Assembly: GCA_024336345.1 (NCBI GenBank)
Contig: JANFOG010000007.1
Span: 1,116,001 to 1,180,000 of the forward strand
Reading direction: 5' to 3'
DNA from: Mariannaea sp. PMI_226
Lineage: Eukaryota > Ascomycota > Sordariomycetes > Hypocreales > Nectriaceae
Length of the DNA stretch: 64,000 nt
Part shown: positions 1-12,239 of the stretch, in pieces
How positions within the stretch are numbered: position 1 is the stretch's first letter
Layout: every line of letters starts with the position of its first letter
Made by a program: the position numbers and the translations under genes
The notes under the pieces: model-generated
The model's database searches: none
Told to the model about the DNA's origin: nothing
What the model saw: only the letters and a program-made list of their open reading frames with translations

Positions 1-330
1 ATATCTAGCTATCAGGGACCAGGACTCGGCTCTCGACGGCCAATTCATGGCTTGAATCATGCCCAGTTGGGGTCGTGGTTTTTCTCGCTTCACATTCCAT
101 CCCAGGACAGGATTGACTATCTGGCTCTTATCATCCATGTCCGGGTGTTGCCTTACAGCGTGGATCACTTGACATCATCAGGTTGTTGGGGCTACATGAA
201 TAGCGGACGAATATTAAAAGAGTGATGTATTGTCTCACTTCGGTCCGCTTTCCCAGATTCACTGCCTCCAATTTTTCTCTACCTCTCTCCCTTCAATCTC
301 TCTTCAATTCTCTTTTTTCATACTCAAATA
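1..330. promoter_or_regulatory. Upstream region of the MFS transporter gene
   Basis: No coding sequence is recognised. The last 60 bases before the ATG at 331 are rich in CT tracts, as is common in the core promoters and 5' leaders of filamentous fungi. No convincing TATA box was found. Confidence 0.4.
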
Positions 331-2249
331 ATGCCCGCTGAGTCGGAAACTAGGCCAGACGGGCACGATGTCGTCCCTGGAACGGTCCATCTCGTGGATC
401 TAGACCATACACTACATGCCCGTCATGCTAGCAACAGCGGTGATATTGTGCTAGACCCAACACCTTCAAATGACCCGAACGATCCCCTCAATTGGTCTCC
501 TCGTCGGAAACTTCTTTCGCTCATTAGCCAGAATCTGTGAGCTACAGTAGCTGGATGACCCGATCAAATTGTAGTTTAAACTAACGTTCGTCTAGGTATA
601 CTTGGTTCGCTGGGATATCGGTGTCAACCGTATATTCAGTCCTCGTACCTCTGTCTGAGGCATCCGGAGTCTCTGTTGCCACACTCAATGAGGGCACGGG
701 ATATATGTTTTTGTTCCTAGGTTGGAGTCTGCTCTTCTGGCAGCCCTTCTCGTTGCGATATGGCAAGCGCCTTACATACATGATATCAGTCACTGGTGCC
801 ATTGTTAGTCCTCTATAATGCAATATGACCATGCTGCAATAGTTACTGATCTGTATTATTTAGGGAACTACTATCTGGAGGTAAGAATCAAGCTCCAGGA
901 AAACCTCCCCAAAGGCAAGCGTAACAAGCCTCGCTTACTCATTTATAGTGCATACGTCAAGAGCAACTCCGAATGGATTGCAAAGTGCATAATTCAGGGC
1001 TTTTTCATCTCTCCTATCGAGGCATTGCCTGAGATTTCTGTCACCGATATTGTATGTCTTCTCTCTGCCCAATGGGCGTTTTGGATGTTGGTAATTAACC
1101 ACGCGGCTAGTATTTTACACACGAACGAGGAACCTACATGGGTATTTATGCATTCACTCTAGCAGGTAGTAATTACTTTGCGCCGGTGATTTGTGGCTTC
1201 ATTGCAGAGCATCAAGGGTGGAGATGGGTGTTTTACTGGCCTGCAATCTTCCTCGGAGCAGTCTTCATCTTTCTGACTTTGTTTATGGAGGAGACCAACT
1301 ACAATCGCAAGATTACAAGACAGCCACAGGAGAGCACTTCGTCTGTCAAGGAATTCCCCGAAGATGAGAAGGACCCGGCCACTTCTGAAACGCCACCGCT
1401 GGCTGAGCTGGGAGAGGTGTACGGGGCACCAAAGACGTTTATCCAGAGAATGGCTGTCTGGCAACCCAACCCGGGCCAGAACATGATTCATCGCGCCATT
1501 CGAAGTCTGAAATTTCTTGGATGGCCGGTCATCTTCTATGCTGGGTTCTCGTACGGCTCTTATCTCATCTGGTTCAACGTCCTGAACGCTACCGCTTCCA
1601 TCATCCTCTCTGGGCCCCCTTACAACTTCGGGTCCTCAATGGTGGGTCTTAGCTACTTATCCTGCTGCATCGGAGTCACTGTTGGATCGTTTGTCTCAGG
1701 CAGACTGAGTGATTGGTTGACGATCAAACTGGCTCGTCAAAATAATGGCATCATGGAGGCTGAGCATCGACTTTGGCCGTTCGTCTGCTGTGTAGTGATG
1801 GTCCCGGGCTCACTTATTCTTTGGGGTGTTGGTGCTCAGCACGGGATCCATTGGTTTGGACTCATTGTTGGGATGGGATGCCTTGCATTTACAAACACGA
1901 TGGGAATAACTCTGAGTGTCAATTACTTGATTGACAGCTACCATGACATTAGTGGCGACGCCATTGTGACTGTCATTATCGTGCGCAATACCATGTCGTT
2001 TGCGATCAGCTATGGGTAAGCCCGAGGTATTTGGTGTGTATGCAATTAAACTAACGAGATGATAGGATTACGCCTTGGTTGACAAATCTGGGTTACCAAA
2101 ATTGCTTCATCTCTGCTGCTTTTGTCGGTATGGCAGCCTCTTCCGTATTTTTCATCATGGTCAAGTATGGTAAATCTATGAGAGTTCGAAGTGCTGCAAA
2201 GTATTGGGAACTTGTATCTAAGGACAAAGCCAAGTGGGAGGGCAAGTAG
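331..2249 (+). CDS. MFS transporter, DHA1-type (multidrug/polyamine-like)
   Basis: Predicted plasma-membrane major facilitator of the fungal DHA1 drug:H+ antiporter group. The N-terminus carries the family hallmark [10 protein letters not shown] just before TM1. Later exons give the cytosolic-loop motif RYGKRLT, the QGFF.SPIEAL.EISVTDI stretch typical of this clade, and HERGTYMG. About seven exons join in frame. Exon 1 ends at 536, exon 2 starts at 596, and further introns lie near 803-862, 881-949, 1051-1111 and 2015-2064. The protein ends with KAKWEGK at 2249. A charged loop (about 1310-1450) separates the two six-helix halves. The reading frame looks intact. A Zn2Cys6 regulator lies about 530 bp downstream on the same strand, a common pairing for drug or metabolite exporters. 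The substrate cannot be told from sequence. Confidence 0.85.
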
Positions 2250-2783
2250 ATATTTCACGTCCGATCGGATGGAATACACCTACATATGATAGTTCGCGTT
2301 TCGACCACACTCATCCCTGTCAGTCAGCCAAACAACCAGGCCGGCCCTAGTTGGATACCAAACTGTCGCGTAATTAATAATGCAGCCTCTCATATGCACG
2401 TAGCAAGACATACACTACGCGATATTGATGGACTATTCTCGCCTTGGTCAAGCCTCGTTTGGCGAGTCAGAATAACTTCATCCTCCCCCACTCCAGGTCC
2501 ACCCCCGCATTCGTTAGCCGTTTCCAGACCAAGCTATCTTTCCGCCTTATCTGATTATGGTGGCACATTCTCTGGGATAGATAGATGCCGGCCACCCCGA
2601 ACTAGTTAAATCCAAATCAAATCGAGGGGTAGCAAACTAATGTACACTCATTTCTATTCCGCTATCGCTTCCGTCCGTCCGATTGTGGTATACAGGAGTC
2701 TCAGAGATATATTAAACAGGTCACGCCAAAATATTCCCTGACAGATACGATAGCTTCGTTGAACTGTCCTCGATGTTGCAAAC
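2250..2783. other. Intergenic, MFS to regulator
   Basis: This stretch holds the 3' end of the MFS gene and the promoter of the following Zn2Cys6 gene. An open stretch at 2286-2609 shows no recognisable protein motif and is treated as chance. Confidence 0.5.
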
Positions 2784-4458
2784 ATGAACGGCCCGACAAG
2801 AGCTAAGTTACGTACCAAGACTGGCTGCCTTACGTGTAATGATATCACTCAAACCCATCGATCCAACTTTCTCTCACACTATTCTACCAGGCAGGAAGCG
2901 GCGCAAAAAGTGCGATGAACAATATCCTCTTTGCGAAGCATGTAGGCTCTCCAAGAGGTCGTGTCAGTGGCCCACTACTGCAGACTTGCTTGATCGTCGG
3001 TTCGCAACGCACTGTCACTCGAGACATGCAAGGTCTGGGACAGATACGACAGCAGAACGGAGGGAATCCACCGGATCCCTCCGTACCACATGCGAGCCAA
3101 AGAATAGAGACTTACTCAGGCTCGGGAGCACGCCCAGCCTTGGAAGTGTTAATATTTTTGAATCCGCTCTCACACATCGTGTGATGACCCGAGGCCTTGA
3201 GCTCATGATCATTCGCCACTTCATCAGCAGTTACTATCGTCTTTTGCTGCTGCCCAACTGCCACCCCCGCTTCTACAACGGCTGGCTTAGGGAGATGCAA
3301 GACTTAATGACTCATTTCCAAAGCCTCTATTACTCCGTGTTAGCTTGTGCTGCATCACATCTTCACTTTATTGACAATTCGTCACGCATGAATGAGCTTG
3401 CCCTAACATATTACTCAGACGCAGTTGGGGCGCTGTCTAAATTTCTGTCAAAGGAGTCTCAGTTGGAACAACATAACGGTCTTCTAATGTCTGTGATGAT
3501 GCTCTACTTACATGGAGTGAGTGAACTACACACCCCAAGAACTTCTGCTTTACGGCCCAGTTGTTCAATGCCAAAATATTTCCAATTCTGACCATACCCC
3601 TCTTAATAGTCCATAGGTGGCGACACGTATTCGGACATTCCACGTCATGTGAATGCTGCTAGTCAGATTCTCACAATGAGGTTGTTTCGTCGCTCAATGG
3701 GCATTGGTAGACTGTTTGATAGACTTGCCGTCGAAAGCGTCCTCTTTCAAATCTTCTTAGTTACGACTGGTCTGTGGACTGATGCAGTAGGGCTTGATTA
3801 CGACTTGGATATTAGCTTTTGGATCCAAGCAGAAAAGCTGCTTGACCAGTCACAATTTTCCCTCGGGAATTCAACCAGTCTAAACAGTCCAGTCCTTGGG
3901 ATTCCGGTTTCGCTATTCAGGCTCTCCCTGTTTCTTCGCCGACAATACAAATACCTACTGCCTCGCGACCCCATGGACTTCGAACAAATACGACGAGAGG
4001 TTGAGGCCTGGGAAGCAGCCGTGCTTTGCAATCACGTAATCGAGTTTGCACCTGATGGGGACGCCCCGAACATTGAAGAGAGATATTATCGGGACGCATC
4101 GTGCTTATATGCCTTAATTGCGTCAGTATTATTGGAGCAGTTATCAACACATGGATTTAATATTGGGCCTGATCCTCTGGAGTGGAGAGAAAGCTGGCAG
4201 GTTGAAAAAGCCATTGCTATACTTCGGGAACACCAACTTGATATCGGATGGTCCAGGTGTTTCATTGGGAATTGGCCTGTATATACTCTAGGCTTCTTTT
4301 TGAGCTCATCGGAGGACAAGTCGTTAGTTCAGGCGGATTTAGAACGGCGATGGGAAGTGCAAAAGTTCTCGCTTGTGAGCCGGTTCAAGGAAGACCTGGA
4401 ACAAACGTGGATGGTTAGAATGCAGGCCCGCAAGAATATGGTTATCGATTTGCTATGA
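2784..4458 (+). CDS. Zn2Cys6 (zinc cluster) transcription factor
   Basis: Nuclear DNA-binding regulator. Exon 1 (2784-2835) starts with MNGPTRAKLRTKTGCLT and splices (intron 2836-2890) inside the second cysteine codon. Joining restores the binuclear cluster C-x2-C-x6-C-x6-C-x2-C-x6-C, with the basic stretch RKRRKK between Cys2 and Cys3. The middle region has the LACAASHLHF and ALxYYSDAVGALSKFL pattern typical of the Fungal_trans_2 family. A second intron near 3521-3616 (or 3517-3609) joins LYLHG to DTYSDIPRHVNAASQI. The product is about 507 residues. The stop at 4458 leaves a rather short C-terminus, so a missed final exon is possible. It follows the MFS gene on the same strand and may regulate it; this is inference from position. 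Confidence 0.8.
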
Positions 4459-6177
4459 AGCAATTCACTGTGGGCTCGTTTGTCGATCAGACCGAAAATT
4501 CGAATGGTGGAGAAATATAGTATCCTTAATTGATGACAGTGATGATTTGGATCCCGAACCCTTGGACTGTACGGAAAGATGCCAGATACATGCGAACTCT
4601 CAATTATCAAAATAGCCTAGTGCGCCGTGAGGAATACCAACGCTTTGCGATAACACGAAATACCAGCCACTACTTGGATCCATGTTTTTTTAGTTTCAAC
4701 GGATAGAAACTATATCTGATTGGGTACTAGACGTACTGTACCAATTAAATGAATAAATAGTTGGTCATTCCAGGGTGCCCATGTCTGCATGACGGGAAGC
4801 AAGGGCAAAGTCGTGCCGTCCCCACAGAACGGGAGGTTCTTATTCAGATTCTTGCGAAATTGACTATAGAGGTATAAGGAATGCCTCTATCATGTATATG
4901 AGCTGACGGTAACCTGGGGAGCATTAGAAGGGTACTACTTAAGATGCCATATCGGGAGACAAATCACGTCTCAAACTCTCAATGGGCTCTAACCTGCATC
5001 TTAATACCTACGAGTCCTTTCTGGCTCATACCTAGTTTGGGAGACTTGGGTTTTTTTTCTGAAGTGTAAGAAACAGGGCGATAAAATGAGATCAGTGATT
5101 GACGATGGTGGCCTGTTAATACAATATGATTGAGGCATTGCACAACCATGATCCGAGGTCACATTGCTCAAGGCCCTTGAAATTTTGATTGCTCTCCTGT
5201 CATTTCTAAGACCTGAATTCTCACTTTCGAATAAACATCCATTATCACCACATTGAAAACGCTGCTGTGAGTCCTCGGGGGTTTCATCATTGAGCGCAAG
5301 AGCCATAATTAACGGGCGCTGCAGCATCGAGTGTGCTATCCTGAACGTTGTGAACAGCTAATTCCCCTCTTTTAGTTGACTAAAATTAATTGAACTGACA
5401 GCGCACATCTCTAATAGGGTTGAAAATGAAAATAGCGCAACTGAGCTCTGGTCATGTCTGTCCAGATACAATTCGCATACAAGCGGGGGCCAAGAATCTC
5501 AATTCTCGTCCCCACGCTCTCTCGGGATACACCCTCAAAACGGAGCCACTTTCAAGCATTCAATGTCAGAGCTTCGGATTTCGGCCTTGGCGTTTCTTGG
5601 TCTTCTCTCCCTGACAACGGATGGTAGTGCCTTAGCACGACTACGCTCACGGCAATCTCGGCTACCCATCTAGCTGCGCCCCGGCCAAGAAACAACCACT
5701 TCATTGAGGCATACAACGCCGTGCAGACCTCGCGCCCAATAATATTTTGTAACGTGTTACTCCGTGTTACTGAATATATTTACTAAGCGCCACGCAGCCT
5801 TCGGTCCTGTCAGACCATTGCTCCCGAGGACAGGAACCATGTTAGGCATCCTGGCCCGTGAGATGCACGTCTGGCATTGTGCGCTTGGGAACGAGAGGAA
5901 TTGCTGTGGGTAAATAAAGTCTCCGCTAAGATGCGTATGTATTTCCATCCAAAATCAGGGGTCAGCGAGGAGGAGACAGGTTGTATCTCTTGTGGCATCT
6001 GGTGGATGATTATGAGGCCTCCGGCACCATTGGGTCTCATATTGCAGCTATAAAAACCGGAAGTCTTCTTCCAATACATCTTTCAGCTTCACCACACTAC
6101 TTCAACTCTTCGAACAAACTTTAGGCTTCCCTTTTCCTTGACTAAAGGCTCATTCCCTTGAGGACACAAAAGCGATC
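4459..6177. other. Intergenic, 1.7 kb
   Basis: No gene recognised. A 108-codon minus-strand open stretch at 5001-5327 has no motif or splice support. The last 130 bp form the CVNH promoter. Confidence 0.5.
6049..6055 (+). promoter_or_regulatory. TATA-like box of the CVNH gene
   Basis: The sequence TATAAAA lies about 125 bp upstream of the ATG at 6178 and is followed by a pyrimidine-rich leader. The spacing is reasonable for a fungal promoter with a 5' UTR of about 90 bp. Confidence 0.5.
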
Positions 6178-6612
6178 ATGTCATTTCATCTTACCGCCGA
6201 ATACATTTGCCTCGAAGAAGGCCACATCCTCCGTGCTAGACTAGCCAACGAAGATGGCGATTACGTTGATGCCCAGATTGATCTTGATAATTATGTGGGC
6301 AACAATCTTGGCTCCTTCGATTGGGGTGGTGAAAGTACATTATCATCTTCATGTCAATTCAGATGTGGATGCTAACATGGTCAGACTTTTCCCACTCAGC
6401 TGAGGACATCACCTTCTCACTTGAAGGTGATGATAACGTTCCTATTCTTCGCGCTATACTCGGAGATGGCGAGGGCAACCAAATCCCGGCCGACCTTAAC
6501 CTCGCCGAGCGCATTAGCAAGGACAATGGAGAGTTCAATTTCTGTGCGTTACTCCGTCAAACCCTACTTTGAATGAGTTTTGAAGCTAATATATTTGTCC
6601 ATTTAAGCGTAA
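6178..6612 (+). CDS. Cyanovirin-N homology (CVNH) lectin-like protein
   Basis: Small cytosolic carbohydrate-binding protein of the fungal CVNH family, about 106 residues with no signal peptide. There are three exons: 6178-6334, 6385-6543 and 6608-6612. Branch-site sequences GCTAAC and GCTAAT precede both acceptors. The spliced protein shows the internal duplication expected of CVNH. SAEYICLEEGH-ILRARLANEDG is matched later by SAEDITFSLEGDDN-ILRAILGDGEG, each followed by an (L)DNYVGNN or LAERISKDNG segment. LGSFDWGGENFSHS links the halves, as in known fungal CVNH proteins. There are no cysteines in the main exons except in intron read-through, so the disulfides of the cyanobacterial founder are absent. 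It converges on the xylanase gene. The biological role of fungal CVNH proteins is poorly known; mannose-rich glycan binding is expected from the family. Confidence 0.85.
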
Positions 6613-7010
6613 AATAAGAATGGGAATGATGCATGTGGCAGAAGACTATGCCAAGTCCGAACTGGACTGTATATTTTTCACTAAGCTAGATAGTATCATA
6701 ACAAAATAACTCTTATCTACTTCCATGACAATTTCCTGCTTCGTTGTGGCATAATCCATAGTAATAGATTGTTGCGGTAGCCACCTTTGGTATCTGCAGA
6801 CCTTCCGAGGCAGTTCTAACATGTCAGGTTCTTGGTGAGGTAGGTAAGTAGGGCGTTTCCTAGAGAACAAAAAATACTGAATGAAGCAAAACACACAGAC
6901 GAGAAACGATTGCATAAACTTGAATAAACGATCGCGTGTCCTCATTTCTCCTCACAACAATGTTCTTGGGGTACCACCACCCACAGCGCCAGCAGTTCAA
7001 CACCCTTCCA
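6613..7010. other. Intergenic between convergent CVNH and xylanase genes
   Basis: This is 3' flank for both convergent genes. Nothing coding is recognised. Confidence 0.5.
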
Positions 7011-7745
<735 letters not shown>

Positions 7746-8006
7746 TCATACCGCTTGGGTTGGAAAACAGCGGACATTATATAGATTTTGCTGTCTATCT
7801 CAACCAATACAGCTATGCAGGGCATTTAACTGATGTGAACTAAAGACGGATTTTCTCAACCTGAGATGAGGAGATTTTGACGTTACAAAGACGGTTCCTG
7901 ACTCCGTGATCCAAGTGAGGCAGTTTGAGCTCCGTCGCATCGTCAAATAAGGTAATAATTGCTAGAAAACAAATTCGGACCCTTTGCCACCGAACAAGTG
8001 CATTTA

Positions 8007-8012
8007 GGCTAA
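8007..8012 (+). promoter_or_regulatory. XlnR-type core GGCTAA upstream of xylanase
   Basis: GGCTAA, the core of the XlnR/Xyr1 recognition sequence, lies about 320 bp upstream of the xylanase ATG. A hexamer can occur by chance, so the support is positional. Confidence 0.4.
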
Positions 8013-8300
8013 TCGAGCTTCCAACTGAACGTAAAATTGGCATGAAAATTAATTCAACCACCTGACTCTGGCTCAGTAAACTATGCACATGTCATTCATA
8101 TTACCAATCACTCAATCGGTGTTGTGCTTGGCTTTTGGCTTAAGGGACATTTCCTCCGTTTTACTCTGAGTCAGAATTGGATCCTAAGGTGAATTATTCC
8201 AGTCACTCTCTTATGTGGCTGAGATTAGAAATCAGTTTTCACCAAGTTGCAAAAAAAAACCTCCAACAAGCCGAACTTCGGTACTGGGAGGAGTAATAAA

Positions 8301-8306
8301 GGCTAA
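8301..8306 (+). promoter_or_regulatory. Second XlnR-type core GGCTAA
   Basis: A second GGCTAA lies about 615 bp upstream of the xylanase ATG in the same orientation as the first. XlnR sites often occur in multiples, which slightly raises confidence in both. Confidence 0.35.
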
Positions 8307-9088
8307 TAGAAAAGCCCCGCACGATCATGATTTGACTCTATTCACAGATCAGTATGCGGCCCGGACCCTCAAAATACTTCAGGGATAATAAGAATAATGA
8401 AGTTCGGTGCTAGGATCTCCGCCGGCTGTTAGAAATAAGCGGGACAATACCAACCCAGGTCAACGTAACGAAGTCCAGAGTCCACTAATTGAAAATGCTG
8501 GGGTGGACGTTTTGCCTAAATCCCAAAGACACCAGACTCGCGGCATCATGATGATCGATCAATAATGTATTGTTGTAATATTGAACATAAAACCCACGGC
8601 AAACGGCCCGCTTCGGGGGAAAGGATGACTTCTCAAGACGCACAGATTTCATATTTAGCTTAAAAGGCCAGCTTTAAAGACCACAGAAAGCCTCGGTCCG
8701 TGTTACCGTAAAAACCGACCAGTGGCACTGGGTATCAGAGTGAGGCAAGAGAAGATCAGTGATAGCATGTTGATCAGTCTACAATATAGAAATAGAGTTG
8801 CTCCATTAACATCCGAGCAGTGAATTTAACCTGGTGATGTGATGGAACGAGAAAAAGCCTACCATTACCCCCGCCGCGGAGTTGTTCTGGGAAATATACA
8901 ACTACCTCCTGCCCTTCTTGCCTACCTAGTCGAGGCAAAAAGGACCCATGGGAGCATCAAATATGAGGTTTAGGAGGTTAAAACTAGCATAAACTGTAAG
9001 TTTTGTCCTGTTAGGGCCGGGCACAGGTCTGCTGGTCAGTTTCAGTCCATTTTGGATGTAACGATCATTTCGTGTTTGATTCACCATC

Positions 9089-10564
9089 CTAGGAATCTAT
9101 ACCCTCCAGCTCTCGTTGTCTTACACGGCGACTGCATTCTTCCCAACTTATAGATCGCATGTACCAACATTCAATAGTGGCAATCAAAGCCATGCCACAT
9201 CCAAGGCCGATCCATATCCCATCAAGCCCTAAGCCGGGACTGCCAAGCTCTAGCCACATGGCAAAGGGCACAGCTGCCAGGTAATTGACTGCCACCACTA
9301 CCCTCGCAGCTACAACCTGTCGACCAAGTCCTCTCAACGCGGCGTTGCAGCCGCTCAGAATGGCATCAATAACCTGAAAGACGGCGACAGTGACCAGGGT
9401 TCGTGTCGCCAGGTCTACCACCTCAGAGTCGTTTGAGAATAGAGCCGCCAGACGATGACGGAATGTGTAGATGATTAAACCGTTAAAAATACCGATACTC
9501 GTAAATATCATTGCTGAAAGAGCTGCTTCCCGCCGCGCCAGTCGAGTGAGCCCCCCACCTATGAGTGTGCCCATCCGAGTGCTGATTGCCACACCCACGG
9601 ACATTGGAATGTGCCATGCAATAATGCAGATAGTGCAAAGGATGGTTTGTGCGGCAAGGTGATTCGTGTCAATGTACGACGTACTAATCATAAGAATTTC
9701 AAATGCCAACCACTCCCCAATGTTAACAGCTGTTCCCGCGCTTGAGAGACTGACCATCAGACCCCACGACTGGAATGCTTGCCGTGACCAGCCGCCCCAG
9801 CATTTGGACGACCACTTTCCAAAGAGAATAATGTAGAGAAACAGCAACAATGGACGGAGAGTATTCGCAACAGATTGTGCTAAAGCCGCACCGGGCAAGC
9901 CCATATCGAGCCGTATGGCAAAGAACCAGCTGAGGGCAGCATTAACCGGCGTACAGATTAGAAGTACTATGGTACCAGCTTTAAAATCGCCCTGGACTTG
10001 AAGGAAGCGTTTCCCTGCTTCAAAAAAGGCATATCCAGGAAGGCCTATAAGGCTCACTCGCAGGAAGACACCAGCCTTGGCAGCCAAGTGCGGCTGGTTG
10101 ACGATGAGAGGCAGCATCCATGGCGAGCATAAATAAAACGTGCCAATGGGGACCATGCATACAATCATCAAGAGTACCATTCGCTGGATGTATAGCCCGA
10201 CGTTGGTCAGTTGGCCCGAGCCGTAAGCTTGAGCACAAAGCGTATCGAGAGCCGTTGCCATGCCTTCAAAGACACTGTACCCAATGATGTTCATGGTCGT
10301 GAGCCCAATGCTCGAAGCGCCAAGGTCATCGGGGCTGAGATGCCCCGCAACGATAGTCGTAATAACGGTAGCTGAGTATTGCAGCAGATACGTTATTATC
10401 AGAGGTGCCGAGTACTTGAAAATGAGCCAGATTTCGGACCAAATGGTACTTCCGCGGTGCGCAGTGGAGTCAAGCTGGTGCTCGGGGTCTGACCGTCTTT
10501 CCAGTAGCGGTGCTCTCTCGTGCGTTGAGTTACGCAACTGCTCGTTTCGATTTCCTTCAGTCAT
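9089..10564 (-). CDS. MATE family multidrug/organic-cation exporter
   Basis: Predicted integral membrane antiporter of the MATE family, 491 residues with no intron and a true ATG at 10564. After a hydrophilic 40-residue N-terminus come about 12 hydrophobic helices. Family landmarks include APLIITYLLQYSATVI (TM1), GHLSPDDLGASSI, GMATALDTLCAQAYGSGQ (the first-half signature with conserved AYG) and, in the second half, CNAALRGLGRQ. Length and layout match yeast Erc1-type fungal MATE proteins. It probably exports toxic organic cations or metabolites at the plasma or vacuolar membrane; the substrate is unknown. It stands alone between two long intergenic regions. Confidence 0.92.
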   Translation of the reverse strand: MTEGNRNEQLRNSTHERAPLLERRSDPEHQLDSTAHRGSTIWSEIWLIFKYSAPLIITYLLQYSATVITTIVAGHLSPDDLGASSIGLTTMNIIGYSVFEGMATALDTLCAQAYGSGQLTNVGLYIQRMVLLMIVCMVPIGTFYLCSPWMLPLIVNQPHLAAKAGVFLRVSLIGLPGYAFFEAGKRFLQVQGDFKAGTIVLLICTPVNAALSWFFAIRLDMGLPGAALAQSVANTLRPLLLFLYIILFGKWSSKCWGGWSRQAFQSWGLMVSLSSAGTAVNIGEWLAFEILMISTSYIDTNHLAAQTILCTICIIAWHIPMSVGVAISTRMGTLIGGGLTRLARREAALSAMIFTSIGIFNGLIIYTFRHRLAALFSNDSEVVDLATRTLVTVAVFQVIDAILSGCNAALRGLGRQVVAARVVVAVNYLAAVPFAMWLELGSPGLGLDGIWIGLGCGMALIATIECWYMRSISWEECSRRVRQRELEGIDS

Positions 10565-12239
10565 TTTGCGGAAATTGTTTTCTACCTGAGCACCCTGAAG
10601 CTTAATGACAGAGTAGGTTTCGTAGTAGAGGTGATGGCCCCTGTGATAAAATCCTGGTTCTGGTTTCTCTCAGGCGTCAAATATCGCTTCGGCAGTTGGC
10701 CCAACCGGGTCAGAGAACCAGATTAAATACCACGAGTCGGGGGTCTCTCAGATTCAAGTTTGCGCTCGGGTCTACTTTGGTGTAACAAGCACGTTGTGGC
10801 TGGGGTTCCGAGAATGTGTTGAGCGCTGGTCATTCAGAATATGCAGGAGAAGAAGGGAAAAATGCTGGTAGAAAAGTACCGCGGAGGCTTGCCTGCAAGG
10901 AACGGTGAACGGTGAGACAGTCGTGAGTCACCCGCCGAATCTCAAAGGACATCAACACCCAATTCAATGAACCTAATCCGCACCATATGTAGTCTAAACT
11001 GCACAGAAAAAGGAATATGAATCATCTAAGGCAGAATCAATTGGATAATAAGTCTGATGACGCAAAGAGATGGAAAATCTACACCTCCGGAGCTGTGCGC
11101 TCGACAGTGAACGACTACTAGCGGAACTCCCCGGAGGTGAGACGGATAGGCTACTTTTCTTCTTGCGTGCGCCTAGGCCTATCGTATATGCATGTACTCA
11201 ATACTGGCGGGGTTGATTAATTAACAAAATTACCCAAGAACTCATAGCGCCACGTATTTCGGTCACTTTAGTGGCAGCGTTATGATGATATTCATGTCTG
11301 GTGCAACAAAACCTCGTCCGTGCCTTTGGCACCAAGAGCGAAAATTCAGTCAGCCAGCTGTCACAGGACATCGAGCTCCACATCATGTGTGTTCAATCTC
11401 AACATTTGAGCAACCTTCCAGTGAAGCCCCAATAAGCCTTGAGCACAAGGTCTTCCATCAGGGACATTGTCAAGGCGCTATGTTTCTCCGTGCTTACACC
11501 ACCACCGCCTTTGACCCTGCTCCCAGAATGCACAAGCAACAAATCCACAAGTTCAACCTACGAAAAAGGGCAAACTCTCCACCACGTATTATTCCCTCTG
11601 CTGACTTGTTTGTTACCAGATGTCGCTGTGATAAGCGTCATCCCACGACATGTCGAAGGACGCAAGTGAGTGTGAGCAATTTGATGATAGCATGGTCAGA
11701 CTCGGTATATTCCCGGCAGAATAAGACCTTTATCTATTCCTGAACATGCTTTTTATAGAAGACAATTAGAACATTAGGCAATTTGGAAGAGCGATAGACA
11801 AGCTTCTCACAAACGACGACAGGGCTAGTCTGCATCGCTGGACATTCCAGTCAAGGCGAAAGAACCTTGTAGGCATTTAGAATAATATTACCCGGCATGA
11901 CTGTCTTGATTACAGGGCAAGTAACATACAATTATGGGCAATCTTGTCCACTCAGCCTACATGCTCTTCTGTCGTTGTGGATGAAAAGCTGATCCAAATC
12001 TAACAAAAGAAGCAGAAGTAAAAAGGTGATAGTACATGCGAGTAGAAAACAAATTAATATTTTATTATAGTTGGCAAAATTCACCACTTAGGGTGTATGC
12101 TACAAGATGCTTCTAACATGGAAAAAAAACCACTTGATTTCTCAAAGGAGAGAAACGGATTGCCCAACGTAAATGTCCACTCATAATGCACAAGTTTAGC
12201 CACCTATTACTTCCAAGTACTCAGATTTTAGGTCCAATT
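10565..12239. other. Intergenic, 1.7 kb, MATE promoter side
   Basis: No gene recognised. A perfect 9-bp inverted repeat, CACCTCCGG at 11082-11090 and CCGGAGGTG at 11131-11139, holds CGG triplets and could bind a zinc-cluster regulator. A 153-codon plus-strand stretch at 11282-11743 has no motif support. Confidence 0.45.

Noticed and set aside
2286..2609. 107-codon plus-strand frame after the MFS gene
   Set aside because: It starts just after the MFS stop, has no homology-like features, and lies in promoter DNA of the next gene.
5001..5327. 108-codon minus-strand open frame
   Set aside because: No recognisable motif and no promoter features. Composition looks random.
11282..11743. 153-codon plus-strand open frame
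   Set aside because: No domain, signal peptide or splice context, and an odd composition rich in His, Arg and Ser. Treated as chance.
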